Shown here piece after piece: positions 1 to 10,207 of a DNA stretch of 64,000 nucleotides; the stretch's first letter is position 1; every line of letters begins with the position of its first letter. Position numbers and translations under genes: made by a program. The notes beneath the pieces are model-generated. The model saw only the letters and a list, made by a program, of their open reading frames with translations. It had not been told where the DNA came from and searched no databases. Source of the DNA: Pyropia yezoensis (taxonomy: Eukaryota; Rhodophyta; Bangiophyceae; Bangiales; Bangiaceae); assembly GCA_009829735.1 (NCBI GenBank), contig CM020620.1:21240020-21304019 (forward strand), read 5' to 3'.

Positions 1-273
1 AATCCCGGGGTTGCTACTCCTGGACAACCCCCGGACACAATGGGGTATGGGTCCGACTCGTCGGCAGAGTTGGAACGGAGTCACACGGAGCGATACGCTC
101 GGAGCACCCGAAGCGGACTCCGCTGACACGACCCGGCGGATACGTACGCCGGGGGAGAGTCGGTTATTGGGGGAGGGGGTACCCTCTCGCAGTACCCCCA
201 CGACGAAGGAGGCCAGGCAACTCGGGTTCCCGAGGTGCCGACGCCTGAAGTACCATCTTCAGTGGTGGAAGCT

Positions 274-1776
274 ATGACCGCGCAGGTAACTGCGAGCCTA
301 CTGAAGCGGATGGAGTCCGATGAGTTCGCTCATCAACTGGCTAAGCGACTGGATATCCAGGACGCTGACACGGAGATCGTCAACGAGGTCTTCCGGTCGG
401 TTCTTACTCCGGAACGTTATCGTTTGGAGGACCGCTCTACCACCGTATCGGAATCGATGCGTAATACGTCGCATCGGGCGATCCGCTCTATGCAGACCCT
501 TATGAAGGGAGTCCCTATGTTCGGGGGGCCGAACGGACGCCCGTTGGCAGTCATCGGCTTCTTGACTAGCTTCAAGGCAGCCGCAGACAAGGCGCTCGTT
601 AACGAGGGGCTGGCCCTGGAGATCCTCCCGTTCTTTGTTGATGAACGGGTGCGAGGCATTCTTCGCCAGGCATCCCCGATGCCGGGAATGAGGGTCGCGG
701 CCACCCCCATGGATTACCGTGGGATATTGAAGGAGCTGCTGAGCAGCTACCTCAGTGAGGACAAGTGCGAGGACCACTATCGGGCCCTTCGCACTGCAAC
801 CGCCCAGTCCTGGGAGGATGAGGAGATGTTTGGACGCCGGATCCAAGAGCTCGACTACGAGCTGGGGAAGCTCCTCGGAGAAGGGGAGCTACGGGCCATC
901 CTGTTCGCAGGAGTACCCAACTACGTGCGGATATCCGCACGGGGCGCCAACACGGCACGGACGAACTTCAGTCGACTGATGCATATGTGCAAGTCCCTAG
1001 GGGACGCCTACCGGGTTCTACACCCGGAGTGTGCCTTGGCCCCGAAGCCCAAGGGTGAGGGAGGCAAGCCCAGTCTTACCCCGGTACCGAGGCAAGAGAA
1101 GGTGGAACGTAAGGCCGCACCAGTACTGGTGGCGACCGAACATACCCCTGTTGGTGAGGATGACCCTCTAGTCGACCAACAGGGTCACCTGTTGCTACCG
1201 GCGACGCCGGTGATTGATGAGCACGGTACGGTAGCGTACATCGCCCCGGCTGGAACCCAGTTCCAGGTCAACGAAGGAACGGGACGGCGCGTCCCGTATG
1301 TGCGGACTACGGGGTACTCCCCGGTGACGGGTAACCCTCACCAACCCTTGCCAACATGGGCGGTGCGCACGGAGGCACCTCCGCAGATTGCGGGCCGACC
1401 CAACCGGTTGGGGGAGTCCATGTTCCGGTTGACCCAAGGACCCAAGGCCTACCAGGGAGCAGGCACTCGGGCGCCCGAGGGAGGCAACCGTAGCTACGGG
1501 GCTACCCCGATGCGAACTCAAGGGGGGACCGGCACGTCCGGGTGTATGTTGTGTGGGGATCCCCAGCACTGGGTGTCTTCCTGCCCACTCATCCCCGAGG
1601 AGTCTCGGCGGGCAGCGGCGCAACGCAAGGCATCCACCGGGGGGTATCCCGCCCGAGCACCCGGACCCGCACCGGGTAGGCAGCCAGCTCCAGGTGGAGT
1701 ACTGGCCGTCGAGGGGGCACCTCCTCAGCCGGATGTCCCGGCGGACAGCACCCTACCAAGGGCGGGAAACGAGTAA
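274..1776 (+). CDS. Gag-like ORF of element A
   Basis: An ORF of about 500 residues from the first ATG at 274; an in-frame GTG lies at 235. The N-terminal two thirds is charged and helical-looking, as expected for a capsid region. The C-terminal third is Gly/Pro-rich and holds one CCHC zinc knuckle, CMLCGDPQHWVSSC, coded near 1544-1585. This is the usual nucleocapsid mark of Ty3/gypsy Gag. It lies 8 bases before the pol ORF. Assignment rests on position and the zinc knuckle; the capsid part itself is not one I can match to a named family. Confidence 0.8.
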   Translation: MTAQVTASLLKRMESDEFAHQLAKRLDIQDADTEIVNEVFRSVLTPERYRLEDRSTTVSESMRNTSHRAIRSMQTLMKGVPMFGGPNGRPLAVIGFLTSFKAAADKALVNEGLALEILPFFVDERVRGILRQASPMPGMRVAATPMDYRGILKELLSSYLSEDKCEDHYRALRTATAQSWEDEEMFGRRIQELDYELGKLLGEGELRAILFAGVPNYVRISARGANTARTNFSRLMHMCKSLGDAYRVLHPECALAPKPKGEGGKPSLTPVPRQEKVERKAAPVLVATEHTPVGEDDPLVDQQGHLLLPATPVIDEHGTVAYIAPAGTQFQVNEGTGRRVPYVRTTGYSPVTGNPHQPLPTWAVRTEAPPQIAGRPNRLGESMFRLTQGPKAYQGAGTRAPEGGNRSYGATPMRTQGGTGTSGCMLCGDPQHWVSSCPLIPEESRRAAAQRKASTGGYPARAPGPAPGRQPAPGGVLAVEGAPPQPDVPADSTLPRAGNE

Positions 1777-1784
1777 GAGGAAGG

Positions 1785-4700
1785 ATGACCGGGGGGCGCT
1801 GGGGTTACCCAAGCAAGCCACCTCGGAGTACCGCGGGGAAAGCCCCACGGAGAGCGCGGTTGAGCCGACGCCGCATCAACCCCCGGGTACACCTTCCGGC
1901 CCCGACGACACGGCGTCAGGGGATTGATGACCAACCTCCAAGGTTGGGAGGAGAGGACGGGAAGCCCCGTCACGTTGAACCAGACAAGGGCCCTGTTCAG
2001 GATGCCCGAGCTACACCGGATATCGGTGTAGGACATGTGTTGTTTACCTTGGAGAACTTCAAGGTATCAGCCACACTGGGGGTTGACCCCCAGTCGACAC
2101 GATCGTACTACCCTGTACTGGACACAGGGGCTGGACCCAACCTTATCCGGAAGGATACCCTCCCGGACAAGTGGCTTCCACGAGTCAGAGTGACTCGGGG
2201 ACCCACCATCAAGGACGCGAATGGTCGACTCATTCGTACGACCGCAGCGATGTCGCTGCAGGTTACCATCGGGGATCTCACCTCGGAAGTTGACTTCCTG
2301 GTATGTGAAACGCTATCGGTGCCCTGCATACTGGGGTGCACCTTCATCAACGTTCACGTTGATGCAATCCGGCCAGGCCGGAGGACCGTCGAGCTTCAAG
2401 AAGCCGACGGGACGAAGCGAGGACACACGGCTATCGTCAGGGACCTGACGCTACAAGGAAGCCACGTTAACGTGGCTGAGGTGTACGCAAGCGTCGAGCC
2501 GAAGACACTTCGGTTGGCCAAGCGAACTCGCTTTGAGCCGTTGTCAGAGACAATCCTCCCGGTTAACTGCGACCTCGCAGGCATCTGCAGAGTCCAGTCC
2601 AACCTACGGGCGTACAAGCGCCATGGGTTGACCATGGCCAACGGTCTCATAGACCTCCCAGCAGGAGGGTCGTCCCTCCTAGTGATGGCGAACTACCGCG
2701 GTAAGGCAGTCACCCTCCCGAAGGGAACTATCCTCGGGATTGCCGAACTCTACGAAGGAGATATCCTTACCCCTGATAAGGAAGGTCAAGTGGAACCACT
2801 TGAAGTACTGGCGGTCGCCGAGACCACCGAGCGACAGCAACCCGATGACGGGAAGCCTAACCCATCGGCGGCTCCGGCGGACCTGCCGCCAAAGGACCAA
2901 GAGGCCTTGAAGGCACTGGCCGAGGCTGACCTCGACCACCTTCCCCCTTCGGTAGCCGAAGGGGTACGACGGATGCTAAGAAAGCATGACGTTATGTGGA
3001 CAGGCGGGGCCTTGGGGACCATTGGGGCAACCCAACATCGTATAGACCTGGTACCAGGCGCACGACCCGCCCGCTCACAACCGCACCGAGCGGGACCTAT
3101 GCAACGAGAGATCGTTGATGGAGAAGTGAAGAGGATGAGTGAAGCTAAGGTGATCCGACCTTCGATGTCGGAATGGGGTGCCCCAGTCGTTATTGTGCCG
3201 AAGAAGGATCAAACCCCTCGGTTTTGCATCGATTATCGACGCCTCAACTTGGTTACCAAGAAGGACTCATACCCTTTACCAAGGATGGATGAATGCATCG
3301 ACTCCCTGGGGGAGGCTACGGTGTTTACCACCATCGACTGCAATGCCGGATACTGGCAGATCCCGGTGGCGGACGAGGATATCCCCAAGACGGCATTCGT
3401 CTGTCACAGTGGAGTGTACGAGTTCCTAAGGATGCCCTTCGGATTGTCCAACGCCCCCGCTACATTCCAGCGGGCTATCGACATCATACTGTCGGGGGTG
3501 AAGTGGCGTAACTGCCTAGTGTACCTCGATGACGTCATCGTCTTCTCGCGTAACATGGATGACCATGTACAACATGTTGACGAGGTACTCACCCTCTTGA
3601 GGAACGCCGGGGTAACCCTGCGTCTGAAGAAGTGCGCCTTCTTCCAACAGACGGTCGAGTATCTGGGCCACCAGATAACCCCTGGTAAACTAGGGGTACT
3701 CGAAGCCAATACCCGGGCACTCCGGGATGCCCGGTTCCCTAACACCCAGACGCAGCTCAAGAGCTTCCTGGGAATGTGCAATGTATACCGACGGTTCGTC
3801 AAGGACTTCGCTCGGATAGCTAAACCGTTAACGGTTCTTACGAGCAGTACCCTACCCAAGGTACTCCAACCCCCTTCGCCTAGCGAAGAGGAGGCATTCG
3901 AGTCGCTGAAGCGAGCCCTACTAGCCCCACCCGTCCTTGCGTTACCGCATAGACGGGGTACCTTCGTCATCGATGTCGATGCGTGTGATACACAAGTGGG
4001 ATGCACCCTGTTACAGGGAGAGACGTTGATAGGTACCGACAACGTTATCCCGGACCTACGTCCGGTAGGGTACTTCAGCCGGACACTCAACCCGGCTGAG
4101 CGGAACTATAGTGCCACCGAGCGTGAATGCCTCGGAGTTATATGGGCAGTGCAACTGCTCCGTCCATACCTGGAGGGCTCCAGGTTCATCGTGAGGTCCG
4201 ACCACGAACCCCTACGATGGCTCCTCAACCTTGGTGACAAGGATTCCGATAGCCATGGGAGGCTAGCCCGATGGAGGCTGAAGATGGCCGAGCACGACTA
4301 CCGCACGGTGTATAAGGCTGGGTCAACCCACCACCTCGGAGACGCGTTGTCTCGACTCGACACCCCGAGCGGGGATACCCGCCCGGTGGACGAGGACATC
4401 CCGGTAGTACCGGTGTGCATGGTGGGTAATGCTACCCAGGGTATGGCTGACCATACCATGGCACACCTTGCGTGCCCATTGACCCTCGCGGACTTCCGCG
4501 AGGCACAGGCCAACGACGATGACTGTAGACGTCATCGTGCTAACCTCCTGGCCGGTACGGCCGGCATCTTCTCCGAGAACGAAGACGGACTCATATACCG
4601 GCGGGCACCCGCCGATGGACGACATCAAGTCGTGGTTCCCGTGTCCTTACGGCAAGCCGTCATGAAACGAGAACATGAGAACCCTACAGCCGGACACCCG

Positions 4701-5711
4701 GGGGGTTCACGTATGTTCGCAGCAATGCGAAGGTTCTTCTACTGGCCAGCAATGGCCGTCGACGTGGTCGACCACGTAAGGGGATGCCACCCCTGTGCAC
4801 GTAACCGCATGAGTCTACATAGGCGGGCGTCTGCCATGAAGCTATTCCCACCTGATGGGCCCAACGAGCAAGTCGCTATCGACATACTCGGGCCACTTCC
4901 GACAACGGAAGAAGGGAACAGGTACATCCTGGTCATGTCTGACCGCTTCACTAAGCTGTCAAGAGCGGCAGCCATCCCGAATGATACGGCATACACGATC
5001 ATGAACGCAGTGGTTGACCACTGGATCAGTGCATACGGAGTCATGAAGCAACTCCTCTCCGATAACGGAGCAAACCTTACGTCGGCATTCTGCACTAAGG
5101 TCCTGGGCATGTTCGGTATCGAACCACGTCGGGCATCCGACTACCACCCGCAGTCCAACGGACAGGTGGAGCGGTCCAACCGCACCATCGTAAAGATGCT
5201 ACAGTGCTACGTGGCCGAGCACACGAACACTTGGGACAGGCTTCTGTCCGTACTCACCCTGGCATACAATGCCAGGCCACATCGGAGCACAAACATTGCT
5301 CCGCTGGAGTGGGTCATGCCACTACGCGTCGGTAACTTGACGCTGCCACCCGGCAGGTGCACTCGGTATGATACACCGAAGGGCCGACCCGCCGAACGCA
5401 TCCACCTAGCTTGGTTGGCCAAGCTATCGTGGATGATTCCTAAGCTCAAGGGTGCCCTTGACAGAACACAACTTCGGTATAAGAAGAACTTCGACGCCCG
5501 ACTACGGGTGCGCAACGCAACCCTGGTAACAGGTGACTGGGTCTATATCAGACACCAGAAGTTCCGAGGGAACAAGCTTATGCAACCGGTCAAGGGACCG
5601 TACCAGATCCTCCACAGAGATGACCACTCTGTTATCTTACACTCCGATACGGAGATTCAACGCATCAGCATGAATGACGTCACACCTGCTCCGATGCCGG
5701 AACAGCCTTAG
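1785..5711 (+). CDS. Pol polyprotein ORF of element A
   Basis: An ORF of 1308 residues. Domains in order: aspartic protease with DTGAG at residues 113-117; reverse transcriptase with the YLDD box at residues 580-583; RNase H (segments around DVDACD, TERECLG and SDHEPL); integrase with an HHCC zinc domain near base 4670-4810 and a DDE core; then a GPY/F-type tail (KGPYQIL). This is the standard Ty3/gypsy order. The chromodomain-like segment follows immediately 3'. The part from 3523 on recurs after the assembly gap. Confidence 0.95.
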   Translation: MTGGRWGYPSKPPRSTAGKAPRRARLSRRRINPRVHLPAPTTRRQGIDDQPPRLGGEDGKPRHVEPDKGPVQDARATPDIGVGHVLFTLENFKVSATLGVDPQSTRSYYPVLDTGAGPNLIRKDTLPDKWLPRVRVTRGPTIKDANGRLIRTTAAMSLQVTIGDLTSEVDFLVCETLSVPCILGCTFINVHVDAIRPGRRTVELQEADGTKRGHTAIVRDLTLQGSHVNVAEVYASVEPKTLRLAKRTRFEPLSETILPVNCDLAGICRVQSNLRAYKRHGLTMANGLIDLPAGGSSLLVMANYRGKAVTLPKGTILGIAELYEGDILTPDKEGQVEPLEVLAVAETTERQQPDDGKPNPSAAPADLPPKDQEALKALAEADLDHLPPSVAEGVRRMLRKHDVMWTGGALGTIGATQHRIDLVPGARPARSQPHRAGPMQREIVDGEVKRMSEAKVIRPSMSEWGAPVVIVPKKDQTPRFCIDYRRLNLVTKKDSYPLPRMDECIDSLGEATVFTTIDCNAGYWQIPVADEDIPKTAFVCHSGVYEFLRMPFGLSNAPATFQRAIDIILSGVKWRNCLVYLDDVIVFSRNMDDHVQHVDEVLTLLRNAGVTLRLKKCAFFQQTVEYLGHQITPGKLGVLEANTRALRDARFPNTQTQLKSFLGMCNVYRRFVKDFARIAKPLTVLTSSTLPKVLQPPSPSEEEAFESLKRALLAPPVLALPHRRGTFVIDVDACDTQVGCTLLQGETLIGTDNVIPDLRPVGYFSRTLNPAERNYSATERECLGVIWAVQLLRPYLEGSRFIVRSDHEPLRWLLNLGDKDSDSHGRLARWRLKMAEHDYRTVYKAGSTHHLGDALSRLDTPSGDTRPVDEDIPVVPVCMVGNATQGMADHTMAHLACPLTLADFREAQANDDDCRRHRANLLAGTAGIFSENEDGLIYRRAPADGRHQVVVPVSLRQAVMKREHENPTAGHPGGSRMFAAMRRFFYWPAMAVDVVDHVRGCHPCARNRMSLHRRASAMKLFPPDGPNEQVAIDILGPLPTTEEGNRYILVMSDRFTKLSRAAAIPNDTAYTIMNAVVDHWISAYGVMKQLLSDNGANLTSAFCTKVLGMFGIEPRRASDYHPQSNGQVERSNRTIVKMLQCYVAEHTNTWDRLLSVLTLAYNARPHRSTNIAPLEWVMPLRVGNLTLPPGRCTRYDTPKGRPAERIHLAWLAKLSWMIPKLKGALDRTQLRYKKNFDARLRVRNATLVTGDWVYIRHQKFRGNKLMQPVKGPYQILHRDDHSVILHSDTEIQRISMNDVTPAPMPEQP

Positions 5712-5726
5712 CCGGTACCGGCTGGG

Positions 5727-5951
5727 TTGCTACATGAAGCTCTTACAACCCACCGGTCAGATGACCCGGTGGGACCGGATGGGATTCCATACCAAGTAGA
5801 GAGCGTGGTCGGACACACCGACCCGGACCTACCAGGACCATGGTACGTCAAGGTTATGTGGGTCGGATACGACTCACCCACCTGGGAACAGGCGGCGAAT
5901 ATACCCCGCCAACTCCTCGTGCCGTACCTGAGGCGACGACGCCTACTGTAA
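5727..5951 (+). other. Chromodomain-like segment of element A
   Basis: A short ORF just 3' of pol. The stretch around WYVKVMWVGYDSPTWEQ, preceded by YQVESVVGH, has the spacing of a chromodomain (the aromatic WY..W.GY and the closing TWE). Chromodomains at the integrase end are known to guide chromovirus integration to marked chromatin. In both element families of this window the segment is coded just after the pol ORF. Confidence 0.75.
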
Positions 5952-6029
5952 CAACCCAACCGACACCGACTTCGGCTGTTGGGGGGTGAGGCTTATACCT
6001 ACTAAGTAGGGTGTGACGTGGTTACGGCA

Positions 6030-6119
6030 GACTTAGGTTTCTAAGTCAAATCGGACTTAGGTTTCTAAGTCGAACCAAGCTTAGGCAACTAAGTAGAGCT
6101 AAGCTTAGGTAACTAAGTA
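6030..6119 (+). repeat. 24-bp tandem hairpin repeat, 4 units
   Basis: Four units with the core CTTAG-nnnn-CTAAG start at 6032, 6056, 6080 and 6104, an exact 24-bp period. The first two units are extended to GACTTAGGTTTCTAAGTC, an 18-base stem-loop. They lie in the spacer between the convergent pol and antisense ORFs. The same array recurs in copy B near 12715. Confidence 0.9.
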
Positions 6120-6195
6120 AAACCTGAACCTTAATAAGTTAACTGAAAGGTAAAGGCTAACTCCGATAATATCGAAGTAACTAGGGAGCTTACAC

Positions 6196-6247
6196 GGGAG
6201 GATGACCTCCCCAAGCCAAGACACCAAGTGAGGGAGGATGACCTCCC
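6196..6247 (+). repeat. Pair of GGGAGG-ATGA-CCTCCC hairpins
   Basis: Two identical 16-base stem-loops, 6196-6211 and 6232-6247, lie 36 bases apart, each with a 6-bp GC stem and the loop ATGA. They sit downstream of the 24-bp hairpin array and before the 3' end of the antisense ORF. A role in 3'-end formation or RNA folding is inference only. Confidence 0.85.
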
Positions 6248-6429
6248 CAAGCATGAACCTACCGGAAGAAGTTGGACGGGAGGCAAGGCACCACTGAGCC
6301 AGAAGGGGTACTCCCCAGGGCAGCAAACAGAGGCAAGCAATGCCCCCAAAGGGGATGAGTTTATACTCACTACTACCCGGCTACCATAAGGGTTGGCGGG
6401 GCCCTCTCCCTCACAACCAATAGCACTCC

Positions 6430-8577
6430 TCAGTGGGTAGACCCACTGCCTGAGGGAGGCCACTCACGCGTAAGCGCGTAGACCTCCGTGCTCCACCGGT
6501 CGGCAACGTCACGACGGTCGACCACCCGAGTTACCTCGGTGCATAGCTGGACGAGGGTGCTGCGGCCAGCCTCCACGTCCTCCAGAGCTTTCTGGAGGCG
6601 GTCCAGCACGCCACCGACGCAACGCGCTGACCCAACCAGCGCAGCACCTGGGGGGATATCCCCCCAGCTAACAGAGAGACCCCCACGCATTGCGCGGGTA
6701 ACAAGGGCGTCAACGCCCTCATACCAGAGACGGGGACCCCCGTCATGTAGGACAGGGGCGGGAGGTGACACTGGCGCAGCCGGAGGAGCCACAGGAGCCG
6801 ACACGGCTACCACCGGAGCCGGTGGCACCTGATACGAGGCTCGGTAGGACCCTACCGAAGGGGCTCCACCGTAACCACGGCGGTACTCCGCCCGACGACG
6901 GGACACCTCACGCTCCCCACCCGCAGAGCCCCACTCTCGGGGACGACGGCCAACCGCCGCCGGCATCGGGTTACCGAACCACGGAGCAAGGACCTGAAGA
7001 GGGTCATGGATAACCATGGGAATACCCAGGTCAGCAACAGCCTCGGTGGATGCCCACCCATGGCAACTGGGCTCACCCGGCTGAGTACGCCGGACACGCA
7101 ACGAGTGACGAGGCAAGGGGGAAGCCCCAGCCTGCGGGTCCCGGTACGGGGGAAGGGCCAACACCCCAGCCCAGTTCACGGCATCGTGAACAGCCAGCAG
7201 GGCTTCGAACTCCCGGGCCAACCCGGTCTTGGCGGCTATCAGATCCACGCCCAACTGCGCGATGTGCCGACGGACACCCGTCGGAAGATGAAACAGACGA
7301 CCCTGCCGGCGGACGGACAGCAAGAAGGATGAAGCCTGCCCGAGGGTAACCTCAAGGGTGAAGGTACCCTGCAACGGGTGGACCGGCCGGGAGGCCAACA
7401 CACTCCCGAAGTATCGGAGACAGGAGCCGGTGTCAAACCGGAAAGCAGGGGCGGGTTCCCACCCCTCCTGCCATAGCGGCGGGCGCACGGGAGTGTATAC
7501 CGGAGCACGACCGTTGCCGGTCTGCAACGCACACGTTATATCCGTGCGGAACGCATCCGCCATGACACCATGGTTTCGTCGCCAACTCGACGCCGACTTC
7601 AACCCCGCCATGGGCGGGTAGGGAGCCGTCAACGACAGATACGGGGGTACCCCCGGGTAGTAGTCAAAGTCGGGATACCGACCGGTACTGCCCACCGTCT
7701 CCCCAAACGCAACCGGCTCCGCCGCCGCCGCAATCCCCCGAGCACTAGCCGGGTAGTCAATCTCCCGCGGCAACGCGGGGGCAATCAGGTCGCAGACCCC
7801 GAAGTTGGGGTCGAGGTAGACCTCACCCCGTCCCACCCGGGTGCGCCAGAGCTGCGCATGCCGGTCGTCCGGCTGACTCAGGATCCAATGATGTTCCACC
7901 CGGACCGCGTTCGGCTGGTTGACCAGCCGCACCAACTCCCGCTCCCAGCTCGGGTCCACCTTAACGCGGCGGGAGGACTCTCCACGGGGATGCACCAGGT
8001 GGAAGTCCACCCGCATACGCCCATCGGACTCCATCGACTCTTGCACCGTGAGGCCTCGAACCCGAGCCACCAAGTCGGACACCGACATGGCGGGTTGACC
8101 CGCCGCCACGGCGACGCCGCCACCCAACGGGGCAACCCGGGCAGGACCAGGAAGAATCGGGGGCGCCGGGGGACGCACCACCGGCAGAGGGGCCGACGTC
8201 GGAGATGGACGAGGCCGAGGAGGAAGAAGAAGGGCGGGCGCCCGCCCGGAGTAACTCCCGAAGTCAACCGCCATGGGAGAAGGAGCGTCTTGACCGCTCG
8301 ACACCCGCGGCACCGCAGGTATGGTACCGGCGCCGGCACCACCCGTCGGCGTAGCCCCCGCCTCGGAAGGGGAAGGCACTTGGACAGCCTCCGGAGCCGG
8401 AGCCCCGGCCGTGCGGACACCCGCACCGTCTTGACCCGCCGCACCGGGTGTCGCACCGCCACCACCACCCGCGTCAACGTCGGCACCGCCTCGAGGAGTC
8501 ACCGCCCCGGACACCCGGACCACCTTGACCAGCCGGAGTCGGCTGCGGGTCGCCACCTCCGCCGCAGGGCGGACCAT
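6430..8577 (-). CDS. Antisense ORF of element A (unknown function)
   Basis: A large ORF on the strand opposite gag and pol, about 715 residues from the ATG at 8577. It has a Pro/Gly/Ala-rich N-terminal part and a globular C-terminal half, in which a segment with RRQGRLFHLPTG followed by a Leu-rich helix-like run can be aligned with the antisense ORF of element C (QRRGMLWHLPLR). That match between diverged families argues for a real protein. I recognise no domain. Antisense ORFs in the pol-LTR interval are known from some plant Ty3/gypsy elements (e.g. Grande, RIRE2), so the layout has precedent; the protein family here is not one I know. Confidence 0.65.
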   Translation of the reverse strand: MVRPAAEVATRSRLRLVKVVRVSGAVTPRGGADVDAGGGGGATPGAAGQDGAGVRTAGAPAPEAVQVPSPSEAGATPTGGAGAGTIPAVPRVSSGQDAPSPMAVDFGSYSGRAPALLLPPRPRPSPTSAPLPVVRPPAPPILPGPARVAPLGGGVAVAAGQPAMSVSDLVARVRGLTVQESMESDGRMRVDFHLVHPRGESSRRVKVDPSWERELVRLVNQPNAVRVEHHWILSQPDDRHAQLWRTRVGRGEVYLDPNFGVCDLIAPALPREIDYPASARGIAAAAEPVAFGETVGSTGRYPDFDYYPGVPPYLSLTAPYPPMAGLKSASSWRRNHGVMADAFRTDITCALQTGNGRAPVYTPVRPPLWQEGWEPAPAFRFDTGSCLRYFGSVLASRPVHPLQGTFTLEVTLGQASSFLLSVRRQGRLFHLPTGVRRHIAQLGVDLIAAKTGLAREFEALLAVHDAVNWAGVLALPPYRDPQAGASPLPRHSLRVRRTQPGEPSCHGWASTEAVADLGIPMVIHDPLQVLAPWFGNPMPAAVGRRPREWGSAGGEREVSRRRAEYRRGYGGAPSVGSYRASYQVPPAPVVAVSAPVAPPAAPVSPPAPVLHDGGPRLWYEGVDALVTRAMRGGLSVSWGDIPPGAALVGSARCVGGVLDRLQKALEDVEAGRSTLVQLCTEVTRVVDRRDVADRWSTEVYALTREWPPSGSGSTH

Positions 8578-9471
8578 CTTGAGGTAGCTGCGGTGAGCCG
8601 GCACCGGCACCAGGCTCCATCCGGGCAGCCGGCAGAGAGGGGGTAGAAGCCGCCACGCGCGGTTGACCGCCGGGTTGACCGCCGGCCGACGGCACCGTCG
8701 TGCCGCTGCACACGGACGACAGTCCTCCGGCCGACAGACGGACGGACACCGCAGGCCCGTCGTCGTCAGACGAGCTCACCCCGTAACGCGCGGCGTCGGG
8801 ACCGACAGGCGCGTCGTCCTCCATCTCCTCCCCGATCAGGAGGTCTTCCCTCCTCTCCAAGCACCTGGGGATAGGACATGATAACGGGTGCAGAGTCCCC
8901 CGCGGCCCACAAGCCGTCGACGGCTACGACCCCGGTACGGTGGGATAACCGGGACGAGCCAGGGAAGCGCAGGCACCCGCGCTTATGACCACAAACGGCC
9001 ACGAGCAGCGCCACAAACACGCGGGTCGACCCACGCCGCACGGGGGCTACGAACGCGCCCCACCCAGGCACCTGGGCGGGACGGGGCCCACCCCCACACA
9101 TGGGGTAAGCAAGGGGGGTCACCCCCCAACCGGCCCCCACGCAACGCGGGCAGCCCTCGCCCCCACTCAATCGTCCACACGAGAGGGACCCCCCTACCAC
9201 CAGGCACCTGGTGGCGGATCCGCTTGCACCACCCCTCGAAAGGGGGGGTCGTGAACAAAAACCCCGCATCGGGAAATTAACGGTCCGGAAAACGGATCGT
9301 GTGTGTACCACACAAAGGGGGGCACCCCCCTCGGACAACCTCGAAAAGGGGTGTCTGTCGCGACGGGGGCGCAAAGCCCACCCGACGGGTAAACAGTCAC
9401 GCGACCCCACTTACATTCGGTAACCCGAATGCAACTCGACCCGAGGACGGGCCGAATCTAAGGGGGGGATA
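8578..9471 (-). other. Upstream side of the antisense ORF, element A
   Basis: GC-rich stretch between the antisense ORF and the 3' LTR. It holds runs of G and C and a purine tract directly before the LTR at 9472. The promoter for the antisense ORF would have to lie here or in the LTR, but I see no clear TATA box. No further gene is supported. Confidence 0.5.
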
Positions 9472-9707
9472 TGTAGCAATATGGTTGTCCGTATTGTGAC
9501 CCTAATATCAGGGGGGCTACTTCTAATCCTTAACTTCAATTTGAGAGTCCGAGCTGGTCACGGTATCTATAAGTTACGTATGACCAGAGGGACTTGCATC
9601 TTGGGGTGGAGGGTAGTTAGTAGTGTCTCCGAGGGTTTTATACGAGGGGGCCGGTGGCGAATCCACCGCCGGCCAAGGTAGAACAACAAACCCCTCCCAT
9701 TTGGGCT
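9472..9707 (+). repeat. 3' LTR of element A, cut by the gap
   Basis: Begins with TGTAGCAATATGG after a purine-rich tract (AAGGGGGGGATA). It matches the first ~236 bases of the complete LTR at 16147-16508 and stops where the N run begins. Confidence 0.9.
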
Positions 9708-10207
9708 NNNNNNNNNNNNNNNNNNNNNNNNNNNNNNNNNNNNNNNNNNNNNNNNNNNNNNNNNNNNNNNNNNNNNNNNNNNNNNNNNNNNNNNNNNNNN
9801 NNNNNNNNNNNNNNNNNNNNNNNNNNNNNNNNNNNNNNNNNNNNNNNNNNNNNNNNNNNNNNNNNNNNNNNNNNNNNNNNNNNNNNNNNNNNNNNNNNNN
9901 NNNNNNNNNNNNNNNNNNNNNNNNNNNNNNNNNNNNNNNNNNNNNNNNNNNNNNNNNNNNNNNNNNNNNNNNNNNNNNNNNNNNNNNNNNNNNNNNNNNN
10001 NNNNNNNNNNNNNNNNNNNNNNNNNNNNNNNNNNNNNNNNNNNNNNNNNNNNNNNNNNNNNNNNNNNNNNNNNNNNNNNNNNNNNNNNNNNNNNNNNNNN
10101 NNNNNNNNNNNNNNNNNNNNNNNNNNNNNNNNNNNNNNNNNNNNNNNNNNNNNNNNNNNNNNNNNNNNNNNNNNNNNNNNNNNNNNNNNNNNNNNNNNNN
10201 NNNNNNN
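9708..10207. other. Assembly gap, 500 N
   Basis: Exactly 500 N. The round length suggests a placeholder, not a measured gap. The left flank is LTR sequence and the right flank is the middle of pol of the same element. Confidence 0.99.

Larger units (their letters stand above)
1..9707 (+). mobile_element. Ty3/gypsy chromovirus-type LTR element A (5' LTR off window)
   Basis: An LTR retrotransposon in the + direction. Visible parts in order: leader, gag-like ORF (274-1776), pol (1785-5711), chromodomain-like segment (5727-5951), a hairpin-rich spacer (5952-6429), a large antisense ORF (6430-8577), a purine-rich tract just before 9472, and a 3' LTR cut by the assembly gap. The 5' LTR lies left of base 1. 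The protease-RT-RNase H-integrase order and the GPY-type integrase tail with chromodomain place it in the chromoviruses. It looks largely whole and young: the second copy across the gap differs at only a few sites. It is inserted into the pol gene of element C. Confidence 0.93.
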
